A stretch of 64,000 nucleotides of DNA from [Mycobacterium] crassicus (GTDB taxonomy: Bacteria > Actinomycetota > Actinomycetes > Mycobacteriales > Mycobacteriaceae): the NCBI RefSeq assembly GCF_020181615.1, contig NZ_CP084029.1, forward strand, positions 592,664 through 656,663. The letters are read 5' to 3'. Positions 44,430 through 52,956 of the stretch are shown here, piece after piece (the first letter of the stretch is position 1; every line of letters starts with the position of its first letter). A model generated the notes under the pieces. That model was not told where the DNA came from. It worked only from the letters and a program-made list of their open reading frames with translations, and searched no databases. A program made the translations under genes and the position numbers.

Positions 44430-45208
44430 GTCACATTATTGGGCGTTTGAATCGTTCCGCTGTCGGTCTCGATTTCGCCGTCGAGCAGCGAGACCAGACG
44501 GGGGGCTTCATCGGCGATTTTCCGGTCATGGGTGACCAGGACAATTGTCTGGCCGGCTGCATTGAGGTTGTAAAGCGCATCCATAACGCGCTGGCCGTTA
44601 TTGGTGTCCAGATTTCCGGTCGGCTCGTCGGCGAGAATGACGTCGGGTTTCATGAACAGCGCCCGGGCGACGGCCACACGCTGCTGCTCGCCGCCGGACA
44701 ATTCCGACGGGGTGCGCTTGGACTTGGCAGCCAGGCCGACCTGGTCGAGCAGGCTCATCGCGTGGGAGTGCTGAGCCCGGCCTGATCTGCCGGCTAGCAG
44801 GCCCGGAAGCATGACGTTCTCCAGCACGGACAAGCCGGCCAGAAGGTTGAATGCCTGGAAGACGTAGCCGAGGGTCTGGCAGCGCACGGTGGCCAACTGC
44901 TTGCGCGACAGCTGCGAGACGCTGTGGCCGTTGATGAGGACGTCGCCGGAGGTCGGCATATCCAGCAGGCCGAGGATACTGAGCAGCGTCGACTTCCCGG
45001 AGCCGGATGGGCCCACCAGGGCGACGAATTCGCCGCGGGTTATCTGGATATTGATGTCCCGCAATACCGGTGTGGCGGTATCGCCCGTGCCGAACTGTTT
45101 GTTGAGATTGCGTGCCTCCAGGACCACGGGGGGCCGGAGAACGACCGGCGGTGTGTGCCCGTTATGGTCGAGCTCCATATCGATGGTGTGCATCTCGGTC
45201 CTGATCAT
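44411..45208 (-). CDS. ABC transporter ATPase, LolD/MacB type
   Basis: The 265-residue protein has Walker A (VGPSGSGKSTLLS), Q-loop (GYVFQAFNLL), signature LSGGEQQRVAVARAL, Walker B VILADEPTGNLD and H-loop LVTHDRKIADEA, all typical of the LolD/MacB group. The N-terminal 25 residues are extra. The ATG at 45208 has GGAG 5-8 nt upstream; in-frame ATGs at 45193 and 45178 are alternatives. It is the first gene of a minus-strand run with permease, oxidoreductase and amidase. Confidence 0.93.
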   Translation of the reverse strand: MIRTEMHTIDMELDHNGHTPPVVLRPPVVLEARNLNKQFGTGDTATPVLRDINIQITRGEFVALVGPSGSGKSTLLSILGLLDMPTSGDVLINGHSVSQLSRKQLATVRCQTLGYVFQAFNLLAGLSVLENVMLPGLLAGRSGRAQHSHAMSLLDQVGLAAKSKRTPSELSGGEQQRVAVARALFMKPDVILADEPTGNLDTNNGQRVMDALYNLNAAGQTIVLVTHDRKIADEAPRLVSLLDGEIETDSGTIQTPNNVTWLAEH

Positions 45209-45470
45209 GAATCTCCAGCGGGCGTGTGTAATACCGGATCATGCCCGCGTAGGGCGAGTTCCTCAATACAGTGCGCACTCCGACGGTGCTGCGCTACGCG
45301 ATGGCCAGTGTCGATCATACCGACCTGTGTCCCCTGCCAAAAATCGTTCATCCGTGACTCCCCCACGCTGATCTACTTGATACCGGGGTTGAAGTCGGCG
45401 AAATAGAGTCGTTCGGCCCGCGTTTTTCCAGGTCACGAACCACTAGCCACTGAAGTGGACCGAACTCCGG
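45209..45470 (-). promoter_or_regulatory. Intergenic region with candidate promoter for the ABC operon
   Basis: No gene is seen in these 262 bp. On the minus strand a TTGGCA (complement of 45335-45340) and TATGAT (complement of 45314-45319) form a -35/-10 pair with a short 15-bp spacer, giving a leader of about 100 nt before the ATPase. The rest has lower GC than its surroundings. It marks the right edge of the accessory block. Confidence 0.35.
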
Positions 45471-46286
45471 CTATTGGTTGGATTTGCGTCGCGCCGCCTG
45501 GGTAGCCGGATGTTCGGCGACCAATCCGAGCTCGTTGCGGCGCTGACAGATCGACGCCAGCTCTGCGTAGGCCTTCTCACCCAGCAACTCGGTGAGTTCG
45601 GGCCCCAGGCTCTGCCAGACCTGCCTGGTGCCGACGTGGGCTGCCGGATCGCCCGTGCAGTACCACTGCAGATCCTCGCCGCCGGGGCCCCAGCCGCGCC
45701 GGTCGAACTCGGTGATCGTGGTTTTGAGGATCTCGGTGTCATCGGGGCGGGTAACCCACTCCTGGCTGCGCCGGATCGGCAGTTGCCAGCACACATCGGG
45801 CTTCATGGTCAGGGGCTCCACGCCCAGGCGGACGGCCTTGATGTGCAGGGCGCAGCCGGCACCGCCGGCGAACCCGGGCCGGTTCAGGAAGATGCAGGCG
45901 CCCTTGACGGTCCGGGTGCGCAGCTGCTCCTCCCCGTCGTTCTCATCGAGCTCCAGATACCCCTTGCGGCCCAAGCCCTTGTCGCGCAGCTGCCAATCGG
46001 CGTCGGTCAGTTGCGCGACCGCGTCGTCGAGCTTGGCGCGGTCGTCGTCGTCGCACAGGAACGCGCCGTGCGAACAGCACCCGTCATCGGGGCGGCCGGC
46101 CACGATGCCCTGGCAGGCCGCGGTGCCGAAGACGCATGTCCAGCGCGAAAGCAGCCAGGTCAGATCGGCGGCGATCAGGTGTTCGGGGTTGTCCGGATCG
46201 TAGAACTCCACCCATTCGCGGGCGAAGTCCAAGCCGACCTCTCCGGGATGGGGGCCGGGATGGGAGCTGGATTGCGCTGGGGTCAC
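45471..46286 (-). CDS. Conserved Cys-containing protein (Rv0495c-like)
   Basis: The 271-residue protein is the homologue of Rv0495c, which is widely conserved in mycobacteria. It has about seven Cys, several in patterns that could bind metal or a cofactor ([46 protein letters not shown]), reminiscent of the YkgJ/DUF3109 group of possible metal-cluster proteins. No membrane segment is seen. The GTG at 46286 is the start. It is divergent from ppx and is the first conserved gene after the accessory block. Confidence 0.85.
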   Translation of the reverse strand: MTPAQSSSHPGPHPGEVGLDFAREWVEFYDPDNPEHLIAADLTWLLSRWTCVFGTAACQGIVAGRPDDGCCSHGAFLCDDDDRAKLDDAVAQLTDADWQLRDKGLGRKGYLELDENDGEEQLRTRTVKGACIFLNRPGFAGGAGCALHIKAVRLGVEPLTMKPDVCWQLPIRRSQEWVTRPDDTEILKTTITEFDRRGWGPGGEDLQWYCTGDPAAHVGTRQVWQSLGPELTELLGEKAYAELASICQRRNELGLVAEHPATQAARRKSNQ

Positions 46287-46357
46287 AAAACTCCACGCTA
46301 GACCAGAAATTCGCGTTGGCTCACCTCGTCCAGGCTTCGCCCCATTAAGTTGGGTGA

Positions 46358-47356
46358 GTGCGATTAGGGGTGCTCGACGTCGGCAGCAACACCGTCCACC
46401 TGTTGGTGGTCGATGCTCACCGGGGCGGTCATCCGACTCCGATGAGCTCGACCAAGGCCACGTTACGGCTGGCGGAGGCCACCGACAGCTCAGGCAAGAT
46501 CACCCGGCGCGGCGCTGACAGGCTGGTGGCGACGGTCGGCGAATTCGCCATGATCGCTGCCAGTTCGGGCTGTGCGGAGCTGATGGCGTTCGCCACCTCA
46601 GCGGTGCGCGACGCGTCCAACTCCGAAGAGGTGCTGAGCCGGGTGCGCTCGGAGACCGGCGTCGAGTTGCAGGTGTTGGCGGGGGAGGACGAGTCCCGGC
46701 TGACGTTCCTGGCTGTGCGGCGCTGGTTCGGCTGGAGTGCCGGGCGGATCATCAACCTCGACATCGGCGGTGGCTCGCTGGAGATGACCAACGGTGTCGA
46801 CGAGGAGCCGGACGTGGCGCTGTCGCTGCCGTTGGGGGCCGGCCGGCTCACCCGGGAATGGCTGGCCGAGGACCCGCCCGGCCGGCGCCGGGTGGCGATG
46901 CTGCGGGATTGGCTGGACACCGAGTTGGCGGGCGCGGCGGTGGCCGTGCTCAACGCCGGCGTGCCCGATCTGGCGGTGGCGAGCTCGAAGACATTTCGTT
47001 CGCTGGCCAGGCTCACCGGGGCAGCGCCGTCGGCCGCCGGGCCGCGCGTGCGGCGCACGTTGACCGCCACCGGCCTTAGGCAGCTCATATCATTCATCTC
47101 TAGGATGACCACGGCAGATCGTGCCGAATTGGAAGGGGTCAGTGCCGAGCGGGCGCCGCAGATCGTGGCCGGTGCCCTAGTGGCGGAGGCGAGTATGCGA
47201 GCGCTGTCGATCGAAACGGTGGAGATTTGCCCGTGGGCGTTGCGGGAGGGCTTGATCCTGCGCCGGCTCGACAGTCAGGCCGACGACGGCACCCTGCTCG
47301 GGTCGTCAGCGATGGGCATGGCGGCGGCCCGGGGGGCGGAAGGACGCCGTCGATGA
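46358..47356 (+). CDS. ppx1: Ppx/GppA exopolyphosphatase
   Basis: The 332-residue protein belongs to the ASKHA phosphatase group that removes phosphate from polyphosphate or pppGpp. Motifs: phosphate-1 [15 protein letters not shown], the loop [10 protein letters not shown], and phosphate-2 [12 protein letters not shown]. It lacks the C-terminal domains of long PPX enzymes, like the short mycobacterial PPX1 (Rv0496). GTG at 46358 is used; GTG at 46354 is out of frame. Its TGA overlaps the ATG of the next gene (ATGA). Confidence 0.93.
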   Translation: MRLGVLDVGSNTVHLLVVDAHRGGHPTPMSSTKATLRLAEATDSSGKITRRGADRLVATVGEFAMIAASSGCAELMAFATSAVRDASNSEEVLSRVRSETGVELQVLAGEDESRLTFLAVRRWFGWSAGRIINLDIGGGSLEMTNGVDEEPDVALSLPLGAGRLTREWLAEDPPGRRRVAMLRDWLDTELAGAAVAVLNAGVPDLAVASSKTFRSLARLTGAAPSAAGPRVRRTLTATGLRQLISFISRMTTADRAELEGVSAERAPQIVAGALVAEASMRALSIETVEICPWALREGLILRRLDSQADDGTLLGSSAMGMAAARGAEGRRR

Positions 47357-48375
47357 CCGGACCCACACCAGACCCCCGCGACATCGAGACCCGGCCGATC
47401 TCGGTCGCCGAACTGCTCGCCAAGAACGGGAACATCGGCGCGCCGCCGGTCACCGGGCGCCGTCGGCGCAGGCGCGGTAACGCCGACGCCGTCACGGTCG
47501 CCGAGCTGACCGGCGAGATCCCGATCATCCGCGTCGACGACGACCCTCCTGCCGAACCGGATGCCCCGGCCAGTGGTGCGTTGCTTCTCGACTCCGCGCC
47601 CGGATTGGTCGATGACGACCGGCCGGCCACCGGACCGCGACCCGTGGAGCCGCGTCCCGCCGAGCCGCGCTGGCCCAAGTCACCGCCCCAGCCCCCGCGC
47701 GGCAACGGGCCGCAGCAAAGCGCGTACCCGCGGCCGATGCGTCGCTCGGATCAGCCGGCCCCAGAGCAGGCCCGCCCGGCCCCAGAGCAGGCCCGCCCGG
47801 CCGCGGTGGCCTCCCGCCCGGTGGTCAGGCCGTCCGGCTCCGGCGCCGAGCGGATGCGCCCGGACCCGGTCGACACCTACACCGACATCGAACTCGATGT
47901 GATGGACACCGACGTCCGCGACGCCGATCTGCCGGTCAACGACTCCGCCTATGTGCGCTCCTACCTCAACCCGGCGGGCGCCGATCGGTCGGATCGGTCC
48001 GGCCTCAGGACGGGGCGTGACAGTGCTGCCGATCTGGCCGACGAGGACGAGTTCGCCGATCCCGACGCGGTTTCCGAGGGCCGCGAAGCCGAAGCGGCCG
48101 ACGAATACGTCGGTCCGCCGGGAATGGTCGGCGGCGCGCTGGTGGTGCTGCAGTCGATCCTGGCGGTGGCGTTCGGCGGCGGGCTGTTCATCGCGTTCGA
48201 CCAGCTGTGGCGGTGGAACAGCATCCTGGCATTGGTGCTCACGGTCCTGGTCACGCTCGGGCTGGTGGCCGCGGTTCAGGCCGTCCGCAAGACCGTCGAC
48301 ATCGTCAGTACGTTGATCGCCGTCGCGGTCGGTTTGCTCGTCACTTTGGGGCCGCTGGCACTGCACGCCAATTAG
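47353..48375 (+). CDS. Membrane protein with disordered cytoplasmic N-terminus (Rv0497-like)
   Basis: The 340-residue protein has a long, charged, Pro-rich N-terminal part (about 1-250) that includes a poly-Arg stretch near residue 40 and the doubled PEQARPA motif, encoded by a 21-bp tandem repeat at about 47760-47802. Two or three transmembrane helices follow (VVLQSILAVAFGGGLFIAF, LALVLTVLVTLGLVAAV, VSTLIAVAVGLLVTLGPLAL). The function is unknown. Translation is coupled to ppx by a 4-nt overlap. Confidence 0.83.
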   Translation: MTGPTPDPRDIETRPISVAELLAKNGNIGAPPVTGRRRRRRGNADAVTVAELTGEIPIIRVDDDPPAEPDAPASGALLLDSAPGLVDDDRPATGPRPVEPRPAEPRWPKSPPQPPRGNGPQQSAYPRPMRRSDQPAPEQARPAPEQARPAAVASRPVVRPSGSGAERMRPDPVDTYTDIELDVMDTDVRDADLPVNDSAYVRSYLNPAGADRSDRSGLRTGRDSAADLADEDEFADPDAVSEGREAEAADEYVGPPGMVGGALVVLQSILAVAFGGGLFIAFDQLWRWNSILALVLTVLVTLGLVAAVQAVRKTVDIVSTLIAVAVGLLVTLGPLALHAN

Positions 48376-48392
48376 CCGTTCACTATTAGACC

Positions 48393-49235
48393 GTGCGTCC
48401 AGCTATCAAGGTCGGATTGTCGACGGCTTCGGTTTACCCCCTGCGGGCCGAGGCCGCCTTCGATTACGCGGCGCGACTCGGGTACGACGGCGTCGAGCTG
48501 ATGGTGTGGGGGGACTCGGTCAGCCAGGACATCAGTGCCGTACGACGGCTGTCGCGCAAGTACCAGATGCCGGTGCTCTCGGTGCACGCACCGTGCCTGC
48601 TGATCTCGCAACGGGTGTGGGGCGCCAGCCCGATCGACAAGCTCGAGCGCAGTGTGCGGGCCGCCGAACGCCTTGAGGCCCAGACTGTCGTGGTGCATCC
48701 GCCGTTCCGGTGGCAGCGGCGCTACGCCGAGGGCTTCAGCGACCAGGTCGCCGAGCTCGAGGCCTCCAGCGAAGTGGCCGTGGCGGTGGAGAACATGTTC
48801 CCGTTCCGGGCCGACCGGTTCTTCGGCAGTGAGCAGTCCCGCGAGCGGATGCGCCGTCGCGGCGGCGGGCCGGGGGCGGGCATCTCGGCATTCGCGCCGT
48901 CCCACGACCCGTTGGACGGTAACCACGCCCACTACACCCTGGACCTGTCGCACACCTCTACCGCCGGCGCCGATGCCATGGAGATGGCCCGGCGGATGGG
49001 CTCGGGGCTGACTCACCTGCACCTGTGTGACGGCACCGGACTGCCGGCCGATGAGCACCTGGTGCCCGGCCGCGGTGACCAGCCCGCTGCCGAGGTCTGC
49101 CAGCTGCTGGCCGCCGGCGATTTCGCCGGTCACGTGGTGCTGGAGGTGACCACGTCGCAGGCTCGTTCGCCGCATGAGCGCGAGGCGCTGCTGACCGAGT
49201 CACTGCAGTTCGCCCGGACTCACCTGTTGCGCTGA
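48393..49235 (+). CDS. Sugar phosphate isomerase/epimerase-like TIM barrel protein (Rv0498-like)
   Basis: The 280-residue protein has the xylose-isomerase/AP-endonuclease-2 barrel signature: LSTASVYPLRAEAAFDYA, GYDGVELMVWGD, VLSVHAPCLL, VVVHPPFRWQ, AVENMFPFR, TLDLSHTSTAG and HLHLCDGTG, with His, Glu and Asp residues suited to a divalent metal site. The substrate is unknown. The GTG start at 48393 is 17 nt after Rv0497, in the same run as the thioesterase-like gene and proC. Confidence 0.85.
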   Translation: MRPAIKVGLSTASVYPLRAEAAFDYAARLGYDGVELMVWGDSVSQDISAVRRLSRKYQMPVLSVHAPCLLISQRVWGASPIDKLERSVRAAERLEAQTVVVHPPFRWQRRYAEGFSDQVAELEASSEVAVAVENMFPFRADRFFGSEQSRERMRRRGGGPGAGISAFAPSHDPLDGNHAHYTLDLSHTSTAGADAMEMARRMGSGLTHLHLCDGTGLPADEHLVPGRGDQPAAEVCQLLAAGDFAGHVVLEVTTSQARSPHEREALLTESLQFARTHLLR

Positions 49236-49277
49236 TCGCCCCTGCCTGCCGGCCGCTGAGACACAAGGAGCCCACGC

Positions 49278-50123
49278 GTGACCTCATCCACGCTGTTCAC
49301 CGACGCCATGGCGCTGGTACGCATTGACGGCCATGACGATGGTGACGATGTCGCGTCGTTTACCGGTGAGCTCAACGAGCACTGGACCATCGGCCCGAAG
49401 GTGCACGGTGGCGCGATGCTGGCGTTGTGCGCCAACGCCGCCCGCACCGCCGTCGCCGGCGACGCGGTGGCGCCGGAAAGCCAGCCGGTCGCGGTGTCGG
49501 CCAGCTACCTGTGGGCGCCCGACCCCGGCCCGATGCGGCTGGTGACCACGATCCGCAAGCGCGGCCGCCGGGTCAGCCTCGTCGACGTCGAACTCAATCA
49601 GGGTGAGCGCACCGCGGTGCGCGCCGTCGTCACCCTGGGCGAGCCTGAGCACCAGGCGCCGCCACTGCTGTCGTTCAACCCGGTGGTGCCGTTGATGACG
49701 CCGGAGCCTCCGCCCGGCCTGGAGCCGATCGGTCCGGGCCACCCGATGGAACACATCGTGCACCTGGCGCACGGCTGCGACATCCGGCCGGCGCTGACCA
49801 CGCTCGGCCCGCGCTCGGATGGCGGTCCGCCGGTGATCGAGATGTGGGTGCGGCCCAAGGGCGCCGCCCCCGACGTGCTGTTCGCGCTGCTGTGCGGTGA
49901 TGTGTCGGCGCCGGTGACCTTCGCCGTCAACCGCACCGGCTGGGCGCCCACCGTACAGCTCACCGCCTACCTGCGGGCCATCCCCGCCGACGGCTGGCTG
50001 CGGGTGATCTGCAGCTGCGTGCAGATCGGTCAGGACTGGTTCGATGAGGACCACACCGTCGTCGACTGCGAAGGCCGAATCGTGGTGCAGACCCGCCAGC
50101 TGGCGATGGTTCCCGCCCCGTAG
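49278..50123 (+). CDS. Double-hotdog acyl-CoA thioesterase-like protein (Rv0499-like)
   Basis: The 281-residue protein has two hotdog halves like TesB-type or 4HBT_3 thioesterases: the first with HWTIGPKVHGGAMLALCANA and SASYLWAPDPGPM, the second with PVTFAVNRTGWAPTVQLTAY and LRVICSCVQIGQDWFDEDHTV. It probably hydrolyses an acyl thioester, but the catalytic residues of this subgroup are not clear and the substrate is unknown. The GTG start at 49278 has AAGGAG at 49266-49271. Confidence 0.83.
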   Translation: MTSSTLFTDAMALVRIDGHDDGDDVASFTGELNEHWTIGPKVHGGAMLALCANAARTAVAGDAVAPESQPVAVSASYLWAPDPGPMRLVTTIRKRGRRVSLVDVELNQGERTAVRAVVTLGEPEHQAPPLLSFNPVVPLMTPEPPPGLEPIGPGHPMEHIVHLAHGCDIRPALTTLGPRSDGGPPVIEMWVRPKGAAPDVLFALLCGDVSAPVTFAVNRTGWAPTVQLTAYLRAIPADGWLRVICSCVQIGQDWFDEDHTVVDCEGRIVVQTRQLAMVPAP

Positions 50124-50200
50124 CGCGACCCGCGACCCGCGGCGCGCGGCTGGCGCCGCGCTTGCGGTCGCCCGGTGTCGGGTCTGCCTATGCTGTCGAA

Positions 50201-51058
50201 ATGGCCAGAATCGCGATCATCGGCGGCGGCAACATGGGCGAAGCCCTGTTGGCAGGTCTGCTGGCAGCCGGACGTCCGGTCAAGGACCTGGTGGTCGCCG
50301 AGCGGTACAGCGATCGGGCCCGGCAGCTCTCCGAAAAGTATTCGGTGCTGGTGACTTCGGTTGCCGACGCGATGGAGAACGCGGCCATCGTGATCGTCGC
50401 GGTGAAGCCGCAGGATGTGGACTCCGTGGTGGCCGAGTTCGCCAAGAACGTGACCGCCTCCTCGGGCGACAGCGCCGAACAGGTCCTGGTGACGATCGTC
50501 GCCGGCGTCACCACCGGCTATGTGGAGTCCAAGCTGCCCGCCGGTGCCGCCGTGATCCGGGTGATGCCGAACACCCCGGTCAAGGTGCGTGCCGGCGCCA
50601 GCGGGCTGGCCAGAGGCCGGTTCCCCAGCGACGAGCAGGTCAACGAGGTTGCCGCACTGTTCGAGGCGGTCGGCACGGTAGCGATCGTCCCGGAGGAGCA
50701 GCTCGACGCGGTGACCGCGGTGTCGGGTTCCGGGCCGGCCTACTTCTTCCTGATGGTGGAGGCCCTGGTGGATGCCGGGGTCGCGGCCGGGCTGAGCCGG
50801 CGGGCGGCCACCGATCTGGCTGTGCAGACGATGGCCGGGTCGGCGCAGATGCTGGCGGAGGAGCGCAGTGCGGCCGGGACGGCGAACGCGGTGATCGATA
50901 CCGCCCCGACCCTGCTGCGAGCGATGGTGACCTCGCCCGGAGGCACCACTGCGGCCGGACTGCGCGAATTGGAGGCAGGCGGCCTGCGGACCTCCGTCGA
51001 TAGGGCCGTTCAGGCCGCAAAAACCCGCTCTGAGCAGCTAAGAATCACATCAGAGTAA
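50201..51058 (+). CDS. proC: Pyrroline-5-carboxylate reductase
   Basis: ProC reduces pyrroline-5-carboxylate to proline with NAD(P)H. The 285-residue protein has the Rossmann start RIAIIGGGNMGEALLAGLL, VAVKPQDVD, VIRVMPNTPVKV, and the C-terminal signature VSGSGPAYFFLMVEALVDAGV and TSPGGTTAAGL. The ATG at 50201 is the first codon giving the family start. A 139-bp gap with an AT-rich stretch (about 51059-51090) follows it. Confidence 0.95.
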   Translation: MARIAIIGGGNMGEALLAGLLAAGRPVKDLVVAERYSDRARQLSEKYSVLVTSVADAMENAAIVIVAVKPQDVDSVVAEFAKNVTASSGDSAEQVLVTIVAGVTTGYVESKLPAGAAVIRVMPNTPVKVRAGASGLARGRFPSDEQVNEVAALFEAVGTVAIVPEEQLDAVTAVSGSGPAYFFLMVEALVDAGVAAGLSRRAATDLAVQTMAGSAQMLAEERSAAGTANAVIDTAPTLLRAMVTSPGGTTAAGLRELEAGGLRTSVDRAVQAAKTRSEQLRITSE

Positions 51059-51197
51059 TTCACTTATTTTTCACATTTTGGCTATCACCAGTCGCAGAAA
51101 CCCCATTCGTCCCGCTATTCTCCTCTATGTCTGTGCGTGTGGGCGCAGCGGAGGGGAAGCCGCTGAGACTGCACGTGCCTGATTGAAATGGGTAACG

Positions 51198-51455
51198 ATG
51201 ACGTCTGCGAACGGGCCTTCGGCGCGGGACTCGGCTGGCGGTAGAGCGGCTAGGGATGCCGGCTCTGCCGAGGCGGGTCGGACACAATTTCTCACCGTGG
51301 CCGAGGTGGCCGCGTTGATGCGGGTCAGCAAGATGACGGTGTACCGGCTGGTGCACAACGGCGAGCTGCCCGCGGTACGGGTAGGGCGGTCCTTCCGGGT
51401 GCACGCCAAGGCGGTGCACGACCTGTTGGAGACCTCCTTCTTCGACGCGGGTTAA
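51198..51455 (+). CDS. Excisionase/AlpA-type helix-turn-helix protein (Rv0500A-like)
   Basis: The 85-residue protein has a MerR/excisionase-type helix-turn-helix in its C-terminal two thirds ([39 protein letters not shown]), after a disordered Ala/Ser/Gly N-terminus. The ATG at 51198 is chosen; ribosome binding signal is weak (GGGTAA). It is conserved after proC in mycobacteria, so despite the excisionase-like fold it is a resident chromosomal DNA-binding protein. Targets are unknown. Confidence 0.82.
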
Positions 51456-51478
51456 ACACCGGTCGACAAGTAAGCGCC

Positions 51479-51510
51479 CCCCGGGCGTCGCCGCGCGGCG
51501 ACGCCCGGGG
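51479..51510 (+). terminator. Perfect 32-nt palindrome, factor-independent terminator without U-run
   Basis: CCCCGGGCGTCGCCGC is followed directly by its exact complement, giving a 14-bp stem with a 4-base loop, 24 nt after the stop of the helix-turn-helix gene. There is no U-run, as usual for mycobacterial terminators. Confidence 0.7.
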
Positions 51511-51639
51511 TCGGCTGTGTCATCAGTCCGGGTCAGGTGCCGGTTTTCAGCTGCGCCCCTGCCTACGGGTAAAGTAATCGGGTCGATCAAGTTCAGCAGC
51601 GCCGTGGCGCGGCGCGGGCAGAAGCAGATAGCGGAGTTC

Positions 51640-51741
51640 ATGGGTTCAGTCATCAAGAAGCGGCGTAAGCGCATGTCGAAGAAGAAGCACCGCAAGCTGC
51701 TTCGCCGTACCCGGGTCCAGCGCAGAAAACTCGGTAAGTAA
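51640..51741 (+). CDS. Ribosomal protein bS22 (AURKAIP1/COX24 family)
   Basis: The 33-residue, highly basic peptide ([19 protein letters not shown], then [14 protein letters not shown]) is the small 30S protein bS22 found in mycobacterial ribosome structures near the decoding region. GGAG at 51632-51635 precedes the ATG. A -10-like TAAAGT lies at 51570-51575, so it has its own promoter after the upstream terminator. It is followed by a strong hairpin. Confidence 0.92.
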
Positions 51742-51749
51742 GCCCCCGT

Positions 51750-51791
51750 AGCGTCTTCCCGGCCCCGCCCGGCTTCCCGGGCGGGGACGCT
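51750..51791 (+). terminator. Hairpin terminator after bS22
   Basis: CCCCGCCCGG (51763-51772) pairs with CCGGGCGGGG (51777-51786) around a CTTC loop, and the outer AGCGTC/GACGCT extends the stem with a bulge. It closes the single-gene bS22 transcript. Confidence 0.65.
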
Positions 51792-51836
51792 TGATCGCCG
51801 GTACTGCTTTTGCGGCACGGCCGTTAGGCTGACGGG

Positions 51837-52952
51837 GTGGATGAGGCCGGCCCCCCTGGCGAGAGCGTACGACGCGACGTCCGGCACTACCCCAAGGTTG
51901 TGTTGGTCACCGGCGCGTGCCGCTTCCTGGGCGGCTACCTGACCGCCAGGCTCACGCAGAACCCCTTGATAGACCGGGTGATCGCGGTGGACGCCGTTGT
52001 CCCGAGCAAGGACATGCTGCGGCGGATGGGGCGCGCTGAGTTCGTCCGCGCCGATATCCGTAATCCGTTCATCGCCAAGGTGATTCGCAACAGTGAAGTA
52101 GACACCGTGGTGCACGCGGCGGCGGCTTCGTACGTGCCGCGAACCGGTGGTGGGGCGGCGCTCAAGGAGCTCAACGTCATGGGCGCCATGCAGTTGTTCG
52201 CCGCCTGTCAGAAGGCGCCCTCGGTGCGCCGGGTGGTGCTCAAGTCGACGTCAGAGGTGTACGGGTCCGGCGCGCGCGACCCGGTGCTGTTCACCGAGGA
52301 CAGTGCCGGGCACCGGCCGCCAACCAGTGGGTTCCCCCGCGACAGCATCGACATCGAGGGCTATGTCCGCGGGCTGGGTCGGCGCCGACCGGACATCGCC
52401 GTCACGATCCTGCGGATGGCCAACATGATCGGTCCGGCCATGGACACCGCGCTGTCGCGTTACCTGGGTGGCCCACTGGTGCCGATGGTGCTGGGCCGCG
52501 ATGCACGACTGCAGCTGTTGCACGAGCAGGACGCACTGGGAGCTCTGGAGCGGGCCACCATGGCCGGCAAGGCCGGAACCTTCAATATCGGTGCTGACGG
52601 CATCATCATGATGTCGCAGGCGATCCGCCGGTCGGGACGGATTCCGGTGCCGGTGCCGGGCCTCGGGCTGTGGGCCATGGACTCGCTGCGTCGGGCCAGC
52701 AACTACACCGACATCAATCGCGAGCAGCTCGATTATCTCAGCTTTGGTCGGGTGATGGATACGACTAGAATGCGTACTGATCTCGGGTACAGCGCCAAGT
52801 GGACGACCGCCGAGGCCTTCGATGATTACGTCCGGGGTCGGGGTCTGAATCCGATCATCGACCCCAAATGGGTGCGTTCGGCGGAGCAGCGCGCGGTCCG
52901 CGTGGCGCAACGCCTGGGTGACGTCAGTTTCAGCAGGGTGCGGGGAGGCTAA
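51837..52952 (+). CDS. galE2: Extended SDR-fold protein with altered active site (Rv0501, GalE2-like)
   Basis: The 371-residue protein has an extended SDR fold: cofactor loop VLVTGACRFLGGYLTARL, acidic VRADIRNP, HAAAASYVP, and the Ser region LKSTSEVYGSG. At the place of the catalytic Tyr-x-x-x-Lys it reads GFPRDSIDIEGYV, with Phe and Ser at the Tyr and Lys positions, so classical epimerase chemistry is unlikely despite the GalE2 name. It may bind nucleotide or act as a scaffold. The acyltransferase gene starts 4 nt after its stop. Confidence 0.85.
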   Translation: MDEAGPPGESVRRDVRHYPKVVLVTGACRFLGGYLTARLTQNPLIDRVIAVDAVVPSKDMLRRMGRAEFVRADIRNPFIAKVIRNSEVDTVVHAAAASYVPRTGGGAALKELNVMGAMQLFAACQKAPSVRRVVLKSTSEVYGSGARDPVLFTEDSAGHRPPTSGFPRDSIDIEGYVRGLGRRRPDIAVTILRMANMIGPAMDTALSRYLGGPLVPMVLGRDARLQLLHEQDALGALERATMAGKAGTFNIGADGIIMMSQAIRRSGRIPVPVPGLGLWAMDSLRRASNYTDINREQLDYLSFGRVMDTTRMRTDLGYSAKWTTAEAFDDYVRGRGLNPIIDPKWVRSAEQRAVRVAQRLGDVSFSRVRGG

Positions 52953-52956
52953 CACC

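Noticed and set aside
51198..51455. Phage or plasmid excisionase marking an integration site
   Set aside because: The fold is excisionase-like, but the gene lies in conserved order after proC with no integrase, att repeat or phage gene near it.
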